The notes under the pieces are model-generated. The model worked only from the letters and a program-made list of their open reading frames with translations, searched no databases and was not told the DNA's origin. DNA of 13,178 nt, taken from contig JBMFNP010000048.1 in NCBI GenBank assembly GCA_049970095.1, positions 1-13,178 of the forward strand. Direction: 5' to 3'. Below, one piece after another: positions 1-7,100 of the stretch (positions are counted from its first letter, which is position 1; every line of letters begins with the position of its first letter). The stretch is from SKW197 sp049970095 (GTDB lineage: Archaea; Thermoplasmatota; Thermoplasmata; Lutacidiplasmatales; SKW197). The translations under genes and the position numbers were made by a program.

Positions 1-603
1 ATAGTGGTAGTTGAAAATGAAGAAGGGCTCAGTGATATATTTCATTTTGATGAACAGCGCGTAATGCTGGATGGGAAGGAGCACTGGAGATACACAATCA
101 TAGATACAAATGGGAATGTAGTATGCGACAGAATTGAAGAGCAGAGGGATCAGAGTACTATTGAGCGTGTGCTTGTTGAAGAACTTGGAGGTAGGGAAGT
201 ATCTTATATTGTGACTGATCTGGACAGAAAATATGATGGTGCGATAGAGAAGCTTCGGCGGGAAAATGTGAAGAAACTCAAACATCAGGTGAGAATTCGA
301 CATCAGTTATGTGTATTTCACCAGATTATAAACATAAGGAAGGTTCTGGAGGAGATATACGGAAGGAAGGGAGGTAGGGGCTTGAATGAATTCGGGAAAG
401 GGGTGTTGAAGGAGATAGCAGGAATCTTCAGGAGTGGGAATAGAGATGAAGCGTGGAGAAAATTGGAGAGCCTCTACCAAAGAGAGGACATTCCATGGCG
501 GTTAAGGAAAGAACTGGAGAAGATGGCTGATAGGTTTGAGGATGTGGGTCTTACCATTACTATCTGGCAGGCTCTCGGTTTCCTGGCTGAGATTATTAGA
601 TAA
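1..603 (+). CDS. Transposase-like protein, 5'-truncated by window edge and probably 3'-truncated
   Basis: The frame is open from the first base, so the true start lies upstream; the GTG at 4 is only an internal codon. The visible 199 residues (numbered from that GTG) look like the catalytic core of a Mutator/MULE-like DDE transposase: an early acidic motif FHFDEQ (D16), a second acidic motif VTDLD (D72/D74), and a CVFH element (C103, H106) typical of the C-x2-H found in this superfamily. The remainder is helical, rich in Glu, Arg and Lys. A convincing third catalytic Glu region and the usual C-terminal part are missing, because a TAA at 601-603 ends the frame. Reading on past that TAA gives a basic, protein-like stretch to a TGA at 670-672, so the gene may be decayed. 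It probably marks an insertion-sequence remnant. The exact IS family cannot be named from sequence alone. Confidence 0.6.
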   Translation: MVVVENEEGLSDIFHFDEQRVMLDGKEHWRYTIIDTNGNVVCDRIEEQRDQSTIERVLVEELGGREVSYIVTDLDRKYDGAIEKLRRENVKKLKHQVRIRHQLCVFHQIINIRKVLEEIYGRKGGRGLNEFGKGVLKEIAGIFRSGNRDEAWRKLESLYQREDIPWRLRKELEKMADRFEDVGLTITIWQALGFLAEIIR

Positions 604-627
604 ATCTCATCAACCAAAGTTAAGGTT

Positions 628-641
628 CCCCCAATCAGGGG
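628..641. repeat. Short C4/G4 hairpin downstream of transposase remnant
   Basis: CCCC (629-632), loop AATCA, GGGG (638-641). It lies between the end of the transposase-like frame and the next gene. It has no following T-tract, so it is not a clear intrinsic terminator; it could be part of an IS end or incidental. Confidence 0.25.
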
Positions 642-675
642 CAAAGGTCTTAAGCACAAATGTGAGGTGTGAAAA

Positions 676-1848
676 ATGAATGTCGGGGAGATAATTGCAG
701 AATTGACAAATCGCCGACTTATTCACAAAATGCCCGAGGAGTATATTGTGCGTCGTAAGGAACGAGAATACCTAGAGTTCATTGAAATAACATATCGTTT
801 TCCGCAAGAAAACTGGCCTGAGAAACCTCTGGAAAGCCCTAACCCTAATATTGAGGAATATATCTGGATTCCTGACGGAGACATTGCGTTTCCAGAAATA
901 GATGCCGAAAGAATTGGAAAAGAAATCACAGAGGAAGGTATAGAAGCACTTGCATGGTATCGCTCTTTTCATTGGGATCCCCCTGTTGGTTGGGGTATAT
1001 ATATTCTTGATAAAGGTATCTACTACATTGCTGAAAATGTTTTCAGAATGATGAATCTGGTATCTCCCTATGGGCGGTCTTATAATATGCTTGACCTCCT
1101 TCAACAAGGTTTCCGTTTATTATTTATTCATGAGTTTTTCCATTACATAACGGATATTGCCGCGACAACTCTTGAAATGGGGAATCTATCCGTTCAATCG
1201 TACTATGTCCAATATGTAAGGAACGTCTACATGCGCCCAAGAAACAGAAACGAACCTATCGAAGAAGCACTTGCTAATGCATTTGCGTTTAACAGATTTC
1301 AAGGATGGGCGGTCCGTAGGCAGCTTAGATTTTTTATGAGAAATCAACCTGCAGGTTACTCCGCATTTGAAGAATATACACGAAAGAATGATTTCACATA
1401 TGGAAGGCGTGAATTAGGAACCTGTATACGTAATGGCACCCATGTAACTGGTGTTGCACCTTTAGAAACTCTGTTTGATGTCTATAGACGCGATATCAAT
1501 TTTGGAGATGTACCAATATACATCGTTCCTACCATTAGCGATTCCAAGTATATGATGAAATTAGTCACATCAATTCCTCAATCTGCCTGGGTTCAATCTA
1601 CTTCCTTTATAGAAGATAGACAACAACTGCCACCAGATATATTTCAAAAGTATAAAAAAACTCTGAGGATGCTTGAATATAGTGTGCGGCATAGAGGACT
1701 AAAATTTGAGAAAATTAAGGGATGCGACACAGTATTTACAGTAAGGATAGATAGAAATTATAGACTTTCTATGCGACCACTTAACGGAAAATGGGAATTG
1801 CTCAGAATTGCAAAGCACGATGAGGTATATAGAAATCCAGGCGTGTGA
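676..1848 (+). CDS. Zincin-like metalloprotease domain fused to C-terminal RelE/ParE-like domain
   Basis: A 390-residue cytoplasmic-looking protein with no signal peptide or membrane segment. The ATG at 676 is chosen because GAGGTG (664-669) precedes it at good spacing. An HExxH zinc-binding motif, HEFFH, lies at residues 152-156, preceded by a hydrophobic helix (LLFI). An EEALANAF helix follows at 196-203, placing a candidate third ligand (E196 or E197) about 40 residues downstream, the gluzincin-like arrangement. The C-terminal ~75 residues (about 315-390) resemble RelE/ParE-type toxins: RHRGLKFEKIKG, then VRIDRNYRL (356-364), a strand WELLRIAKHD (373-382) and a final HDEVYRNP. The family knowledge is that RelE-fold proteins are ribosome-dependent mRNA interferases and ParE relatives target gyrase; activity here is not shown. 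I see no antitoxin gene on either side. The gene sits between transposase debris and a hairpin-rich stretch, suggesting acquired DNA. The metalloprotease call rests on the HExxH and EEA pattern; the RelE-like call on C-terminal similarity. The protein's biological role is unknown. Confidence 0.7.
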   Translation: MNVGEIIAELTNRRLIHKMPEEYIVRRKEREYLEFIEITYRFPQENWPEKPLESPNPNIEEYIWIPDGDIAFPEIDAERIGKEITEEGIEALAWYRSFHWDPPVGWGIYILDKGIYYIAENVFRMMNLVSPYGRSYNMLDLLQQGFRLLFIHEFFHYITDIAATTLEMGNLSVQSYYVQYVRNVYMRPRNRNEPIEEALANAFAFNRFQGWAVRRQLRFFMRNQPAGYSAFEEYTRKNDFTYGRRELGTCIRNGTHVTGVAPLETLFDVYRRDINFGDVPIYIVPTISDSKYMMKLVTSIPQSAWVQSTSFIEDRQQLPPDIFQKYKKTLRMLEYSVRHRGLKFEKIKGCDTVFTVRIDRNYRLSMRPLNGKWELLRIAKHDEVYRNPGV

Positions 1849-2127
1849 TAATAATGCTAAATTTAAACGGATATAAATTGACGGATCCTTTGCCCCCGAC
1901 TCTTTGCACCCTTTCGGGTTGCTCGGTGCTATCGACCTCACTTAACACGGTGTATGCTGTTCGCTATCGCTCACCCAAATTGCCTCACTCCGTTCGGCAA
2001 CTTCGCATCCATCGAAGGCGTTATACGCGATCGGACTTCGGAGGATATGGGGAGCGTAGAAAAATATTCCCCTGTACATAACTGCTTTCATCTGTCAGAA
2101 TGGCAACACAAACTACGAATGTTTCCA
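1849..2127. other. Gene-poor stretch with clustered short hairpins
   Basis: No convincing gene: the overlapping plus-strand frames here lack a good ribosome site and recognisable protein character. The middle (about 1904-2040) is visibly richer in G+C than its flanks and is packed with small inverted repeats: GCACC/GGTGC (1906-1910 with 1925-1929), inside it ACCC-TTTC-GGGT (1908-1919); TTGCC/GGCAA (1980-1984 with 1996-2000); CTTCG/CGAAG (2001-2005 with 2013-2017); GCG-TTATA-CGC (2018-2028); and the palindrome CGATCG (2028-2033). It may be a structured RNA, a mobile-element end or a recombination site. Confidence 0.45.
1940..2026 (+). repeat. Possible attC-like recombination site (speculative)
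   Basis: ACTTAAC (1940-1946) fits the attC R'' box consensus RYYYAAC, and GTTATAC (2020-2026) approximates the R' box GTTRRRY with one deviation. TAAC (1943-1946) can pair with GTTA (2020-2023). Next come short unpaired spacers, then TGTATGC (1951-1957), which pairs with GCATCCA (2005-2011) at 6 of 7 positions like L boxes, and an inner TTGCC/GGCAA hairpin. The orientation would place the metalloprotease/RelE-like gene as the cassette gene, ending 91 nt upstream. Against it: the outer R-box pairing is weak, the spacers are unequal (4 and 8 nt), no second site is seen upstream of the gene, and no integrase lies in the window. Confidence 0.22.
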
Positions 2128-2700
2128 TTACCACGGCACTTTTTTCTTTCCCATTTTGTAGCCTACAATATTTATGCCTCTGTGCAGCAGAGGTGTAATC
2201 ACGAGAATAACAACAATCGCTGGGAGGTTCAAAAAATGTACATGAAACCAATCCCAGAAAAATACAGCAAGAAGGCACCATGAAAATAGAACGAATGTGA
2301 ATTGATCCAGAATAATAGCTTTCTCTCCTCTCTCATAACCCATTCTTCGCTTAATAAAACTCCCAAGAGCATCACCGGACATTGCGCCTACACACAGTAC
2401 CGCACAAATCAGGAATGTCTGCATCCAATTCTCACTGTACGGAGGTAAATAAGGATTTGGGTAATAAACCGCACCCAGATTTTCAGTCAATCCAATTCCG
2501 ATACCCAGTAGAGAGGCACCTATAAACCCACGCCAAGTTTTTCCATCACCAAGAATTCTCCTTCCATCTATGAATTTTTTTCCAAAATCCATTGGAGTTC
2601 CGCCACCCACAAGCACAGCCAGTGAATTCACAGCATATCCTGGAAACATGAACCAGAATGCCTGAGCAGCGAGGAGCAGATAACCTGAAAGATCCATCAT
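2128..2700 (-). CDS. carS: CDP-archaeol synthase (CDP-2,3-bis-(O-geranylgeranyl)-sn-glycerol synthase)
   Basis: Integral membrane enzyme that transfers CTP onto 2,3-digeranylgeranylglyceryl phosphate to give CDP-archaeol, the activated precursor for archaeal phospholipid head-group addition. The 190-residue protein has the CarS (former DUF46) layout: an N-terminal membrane helix with FPGYAVNSLAVL (19-30), the signature block PMDFG (36-40), DGRRILGDGKTWRGF (45-59), further membrane helices, a basic MSGDALGSFIKRRMG loop between helices, and the usual ending in GKKKVPW. Length is slightly above the typical ~170-180. Two adjacent ATGs (2698-2700 and 2695-2697) are possible starts. A GGAGG at 2713-2717 is 12 nt from the first, rather far, while a TATA-like box centred near 2721 fits a nearly leaderless transcript. 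It follows ftsZ on the same strand 95 nt away, but a terminator lies between, so it is probably transcribed separately. Confidence 0.92.
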   Translation of the reverse strand: MMDLSGYLLLAAQAFWFMFPGYAVNSLAVLVGGGTPMDFGKKFIDGRRILGDGKTWRGFIGASLLGIGIGLTENLGAVYYPNPYLPPYSENWMQTFLICAVLCVGAMSGDALGSFIKRRMGYERGEKAIILDQFTFVLFSWCLLAVFFWDWFHVHFLNLPAIVVILVITPLLHRGINIVGYKMGKKKVPW

Positions 2701-2716
2701 ATACCAGAAGATCCTC

Positions 2717-2726
2717 CAATATATTG
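2717..2726 (-). promoter_or_regulatory. TATA-like box for carS
   Basis: CAATATATTG on this strand, centred about 24 nt before the second ATG of carS. This is archaeal promoter geometry for a leaderless or near-leaderless message. It is supported by the terminator between ftsZ and carS. Confidence 0.4.
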
Positions 2727-2764
2727 AACTTTTTCAAGGTGCCAAAACTAAAAATGAGGTTTAT

Positions 2765-2791
2765 GAAAAAAATAAGGGCAACTTCAGTTGC
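2765..2791 (-). terminator. Hairpin plus T-tract terminator after ftsZ
   Basis: Read on the minus strand, the hairpin GCAAC-TGAA-GTTGC (plus-strand 2778-2791) begins 4 nt after the ftsZ stop codon and is followed by CCC and then TTATTTTTTTC. Archaeal polymerases terminate on T-rich tracts; the added stem makes it a strong candidate. Confidence 0.6.
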
Positions 2792-2795
2792 TGGC

Positions 2796-4004
2796 TTACC
2801 TTACAATGTCTACCCCATGGAGTGCCTCTGCCTTCTTGCCTTTTATCACTTCCTTGAACCGTTTTTCCTCCACACCAGTAGCAATCACGGTGACTCTCAT
2901 CACATGTTCAATATCTGGATTAACCCTTGCACCCCAGATTATTTTTGCAGTGGGACTTGCTCTTGCCTGCACCTCTTCTGCAATTTTCTCTGCCTCTGCA
3001 AGTGTCATATCTTCTCCGCCTTCAACATGCACCATCGCACCTTTTGCACCATCAATGCCCACATTCAGGAATGGAGAGTTTAATGCCTTGGTAACAGCCT
3101 CAAGTGCCCTTGCATCCCCCACATTTGCAGATTCGCCCATACCCATGAGTGCAAGCCCTGAGTCCTTGAGCACAGTTTTCAAATCGTTATAGTCAAGGTT
3201 AACAAGCCCTGGCTTTGTAATCATTTCAGTTGTGCCTTTTATTGCGTGTGCAAGAATTTCATCTATAACTTTGAACGCAGTGTTCAATGGTAATCTGGGA
3301 ACAACCTCAAGAAGCTTATCATTGGGAATTACGACAACCGCATCTGCACTCCTTTTCAATCTTTCAAGTCCAGCCATTGCATTTTCCATTCGCACCATTC
3401 CCTCTCCCCTGAAGGGCAAAGTAACAAATGCAACCACAAGCGCACCCAGGTCCTTTGCAATTTTTGAGATTAGGGGAATGGCACCTGTTCCAGTACCACC
3501 ACCAAGCCCGCATGTGATAAACACAAGATGTGCGCCATCAAACAATTTTTTCAATTCTTCTTCACTCTCTCTGGCAGCTTCCTCGCCCACTTCAGGTAAT
3601 GCACCGGCGCCAAGCCCTTTTGTAATGCGTTTTCCAAGAAGAACCTTTCTCTGGCTCTTGGTTATCAGAAGATGTTGGGCATCGGTATTCATAGCCACGG
3701 ATTCTGCACCATATATTCCTTCCTCTGAGAGCCGTGTTACAGTGTTGCATCCTCCACCGCCCACACCCACTATCTTCACATTAATCTTCATTTTTTCCAG
3801 CATCTCGNNNNNNNNNNNNNNNNNNNNNNNNNNNNNNNNNNNNNNNNNNNNNNNNNNNNNNNNNNNNNNNNNNNNNNNNNNNNNNNNNNNNNNNNNNNNN
3901 NNNNCGCGTAGTTCTTCATCAACTACCTCATCTGAAAACTGTCTGGGGTCAGGTGGGCTGCCTGTTCCAGTTTTCGCCAGCGCTTCCTCAATAAATGACT
4001 TCAT
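2796..4004 (-). CDS. ftsZ: Cell division GTPase FtsZ (contains an assembly gap)
   Basis: Tubulin-like GTPase that polymerises into the division ring. After a short charged N-terminal extension and the gap, the protein continues with KINVKIVGVGGGGCNTVTRL (nucleotide-binding loop T1), MNTDAQHL, the tubulin signature GLGGGTGTGA that contacts GTP phosphates, VTLPFRGEG, VIPNDKLLE, and the T7 synergy loop NLDYND whose acidic residues complete the GTPase site of the next subunit. The C-terminal domain (GAMVHVEGG, IIWGARV, RVTVIATGV) is complete. With the gap taken as 97 nt the protein is 402 residues, normal for archaeal FtsZ, and both sides are in the same frame. The start is supported by GAGGTAGG (plus-strand 4009-4016) 4 nt before the ATG. 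Euryarchaea often carry two paralogues; I do not assign FtsZ1 or FtsZ2. A likely terminator follows directly. Confidence 0.95.
   Translation of the reverse strand: MKSFIEEALAKTGTGSPPDPRQFSDEVVDEELRXXXXXXXXXXXXXXXXXXXXXXXXXXXXXXXXXEMLEKMKINVKIVGVGGGGCNTVTRLSEEGIYGAESVAMNTDAQHLLITKSQRKVLLGKRITKGLGAGALPEVGEEAARESEEELKKLFDGAHLVFITCGLGGGTGTGAIPLISKIAKDLGALVVAFVTLPFRGEGMVRMENAMAGLERLKRSADAVVVIPNDKLLEVVPRLPLNTAFKVIDEILAHAIKGTTEMITKPGLVNLDYNDLKTVLKDSGLALMGMGESANVGDARALEAVTKALNSPFLNVGIDGAKGAMVHVEGGEDMTLAEAEKIAEEVQARASPTAKIIWGARVNPDIEHVMRVTVIATGVEEKRFKEVIKGKKAEALHGVDIVR
3808..3904. other. Assembly gap (97 N)
   Basis: A run of unknown bases inside the ftsZ N-terminal region. It falls in the poorly conserved extension just before the conserved EMLEKMKINVK segment, so no catalytic motif is hidden. 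The true length may differ from 97. Confidence 1.
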
Positions 4005-4037
4005 ATTTCCTACCTCTACACTCTCATAATGAAAAAC

Positions 4038-4045
4038 AATATATG
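4038..4045 (-). promoter_or_regulatory. TATA-like box for ftsZ
   Basis: CATATATT on the minus strand, centred about 37 nt before the ftsZ ATG. Initiation about 25 nt downstream would leave a short leader roughly at the GAGGTAGG ribosome site. It lies in the divergent intergenic region shared with the 4112-7903 gene. Confidence 0.45.
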
Positions 4046-4067
4046 AATGTTGCTGTAATGTTGCTGT
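4046..4067. repeat. Perfect tandem 11-bp repeat in divergent promoter region
   Basis: AATGTTGCTGT occurs twice back to back (4046-4056 and 4057-4067) between the TATA-like boxes of ftsZ and of the binding-protein gene. An 11-bp period is about one helical turn, so two proteins could bind side by side on one face. It could be an operator or a chance duplication. Confidence 0.5.
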
Positions 4068-4084
4068 ATGAATTGAAACAAAGA

Positions 4085-4091
4085 TTTATAT
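4085..4091 (+). promoter_or_regulatory. TATA-like box for the binding-protein gene
   Basis: TTTATAT centred 24 nt before the ATG at 4112, matching leaderless initiation at that ATG. This supports starting the protein there rather than at the upstream in-frame ATG at 3995, which would overlap ftsZ. Confidence 0.55.
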
Positions 4092-4111
4092 CATGCAGTG
4101 CATTGTTAGGC

Positions 4112-7100
4112 ATGCACAAGAACAAACAGTTTTTCTTGGTTTGTATGGTCTGGGTGCTGATTGCGAGCATGCTTTCAGGCACAATGAGGAGTGCTGAGGG
4201 AATGTATCCAGAAAAAAGGCTCCTGCAGGGAGAAACCCCAGTAAGAGGTTCTTTCGGTGAGCAAATAATTGCTGGAACGGTATTAGACCTCCAGACAATC
4301 AATCCATGTATCAATGCAGATGATTTCACTACAAGGGTTCTTTCACTTGTGTACGATTCTCTGGCATATATAAACACCACCTCAGGTAATGCTGAGCCAG
4401 CAATCGCTACAACCTGGCAATCTTCTGATGGGTTTATATGGACTGTTCAACTGGATAGCAATACAAAATGGCATGATGGGACACTAGTTTCCGCTGATGA
4501 TGTGGTCTTTTCATACAACTTCATTCTAAATCCAGATGCACCGCTGAGGCAATCAGAATACTATTCTTTGCTGAAATGGGAGAGGATACCTGGTGCAAAT
4601 GATAAAAATGGAACATACTGGGAGGCAGTTCAAAAGATAGATGAAAGAAGTGTAAAGTTTGTGCTGGTAAAGCCTATATGGAATTTTGCCCTTACAATTC
4701 TGAATTTACCAATTCTCAAAAAGGAAATCTGGAAAGAACACTGGAATGACGCAGCAACCTGGAATCTAGACCTTAATCCAGCAACAGGGGCATCAATGTC
4801 TGTGGGTACAGGGCCCTACATCCTTGAATCCTGGAAACCAGGGAAGGAAATCATTCTCACCCCAAATGCGAATTACACGAAAGAAGTGGGGGCAGGCATA
4901 AAAATTGTGAAGTATCCAACATACCAGACACTTCTGGATGCGGTGAAGAACCAGAGTGTGGAAATTGTGTTTCATCCCATACCAGAGGAGTACATACCAG
5001 AATTCTCGCAGGTTTCCACATTCAGCGTTTTCACACATAGAAGCAATGTGCTAACTATTCTCGGTTTCAATCTTGAGAAGTATTTTGAGGGGTACGATGA
5101 AGGTACTGGCTATAGTCCAAGAAGCGCACCAGATGACCCCATTACCTACCCCTCAAAGGTAGGAGGTATGGATGCTGGCTTTAATTTCAGAATGGCAGTT
5201 GCCCATGCGTTCCCTTACTCTCCAGTTAAAAATGAATTCACAAACAGGGTGATGTGGGAGAACTCGCTGGTGCAAAATGATACACAATACTATAACGCTA
5301 GTGTAAACACATACAATTTTAATTTGTCGCAAGCCAGTTCAGTTTTAAATGCTGCTAACTACAAGGACCTTGATGGAGATGGCTGGAGAGAAGACTACAG
5401 CGGAAGGGAAATGGGGCACAACGGGGTAATTAAGATTTACATACAAAATAGAAATATTATTAACTTACAGATTGGAATGGAACTGTGTGCAAATCTGAGA
5501 GCAATTGGCATAAATGCAGACACATCTCCAATTGCGGTTATGAATATCCGTGATTATGATTTGTTCCTTTCAGAGGTTTACACTGCGCAGGATATGGAAT
5601 ACCTCTACAAACTCATTAATTCGAAGTACGACTATACGGACGGAATAAAAAATGGCGAAAATCTCTGGCGCTACAGGAACCCAGATGTGGATAACCTCAC
5701 TAATGCAATGCTTTCAGCAAGTGAACAGAACTTTGTGACCACCATAAAGTATATTCAGGGTGTGATTTCTACCCATCTACCAGTTCTTCCAATCTATTCA
5801 TCAATAGTGTATGAAATTGCAGACATAGGGAGAATAACATTTGCAGGTGCAGATGAGAGCATCCTCCTGAAACACAACATAATTTCCATGAGGCATGCCG
5901 GTGCTGCAGTAGTTGAAGCATATGCTACACCACATCATCTGAATGAGTTGTGTGGAACGCTTTCAGAGATTATTGTAAGAGTTTATGATGCAGAAGGAAA
6001 GCCTATTGCAGGTACACCAGTCAGTGCCAGAGTCTTCCCTGCTAATGCAATTTCACTGGATACTTCTTCAAAAACAACAGATGATAATGGATGTACATTT
6101 TTCACACTCAGCATCACGGAAACTCTCAATTCCCTTCAGATGCTGGAGATCGTGTGCAGTGCCACCGCCTTCGGAATTTCCAAGAAATTTTACATTGTTC
6201 TAGAACCTATTGAACTTCGTATTGAGGTAAATTCCAGCCCCTATTTGAAGGGGCTAGCGAATAACTCATGTGTTTTCTCTATCAACATCACACAGCAGGG
6301 AATACCAGTAGAGAGGGCATTTGCAAGAATAATTTATGTTTCTGATAAAAGTATAAGTGTGCCAATCGGTGAGAATCTGAGTGACAGTAATGGTAATGCC
6401 GCATTTGTGCTTTTTATCACGCATGATTATACAGAAAATACCCCTCTTCAGCTCACATTTGCAGTTTCTGTTTATGGTTGTGAAGAAAGGGCATACACTG
6501 TGACGCTTGTGATAACTGTGCCTGGCTCTATTGAATTGACGCTGCAGGCATTGTGTGAGGGTGTTGACTGGAAAACTGGGAGGGGGGAGATAAATGCTAG
6601 CGTATCTGCAGAAGGCTCCCCGGTTAGCAATTTGTCCCTGAAATGCGGAATCATGGATGTAGATGGAATATTTGTGATTGAGAGTCCAGAGGGGATTACA
6701 GATAGCAGCGGAAAGGCTGTGTTTGCAGTTTCCATGGCAGATATGCCCCTCAAAACCAGATTTTTTGGTTTCTTTGTTGTGGTATGCACCCCAGTTTATC
6801 ACGGCGTTGTATTTTCAAGGGGAATACTTAAAATTCCAGAGACAATCAGTGTTGTTCCATCTCCGCCAAATATAAATCTCAAAGGAGAAAACGGAAGGTT
6901 TTCAGAAGTGCAGATAAGTGTACAGACAGAGGGAAAGGGTCTAAAAAATGCACAGGTGTTTGCATGGAAGGGGAGGGCAGATGGGGGTCTCCAGATTCTG
7001 GGAATGCCAGAACTCACAGATACAGAGGGTACGGTTATTCTGGGTTTGAGAATTACCAGAGATTATCTCTATGATGCAGGTTTGAATGTGGTGATAAGGG

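Noticed and set aside
1845..2283. Two overlapping plus-strand open frames (1845-2081 and 1954-2283) as genes
   Set aside because: No ribosome site, odd composition (His, Arg, Cys, Ser rich without structure), and the second runs antisense into carS.
2658..4029. Plus-strand open frames over carS and ftsZ (2658-3083, 2788-3192, 3232-4029)
   Set aside because: They are antisense to highly conserved genes and show no recognisable protein features; one spans the N gap.
3995..4111. Upstream ATG at 3995 as the start of the binding protein
   Set aside because: It would overlap ftsZ and put 39 non-signal residues before an evident signal peptide; TATA spacing and signal peptide support the ATG at 4112.
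6266..6802. Minus-strand open frame of 178 codons within the Ig-repeat region
   Set aside because: Antisense to the regular Ig repeats and without any protein signature.
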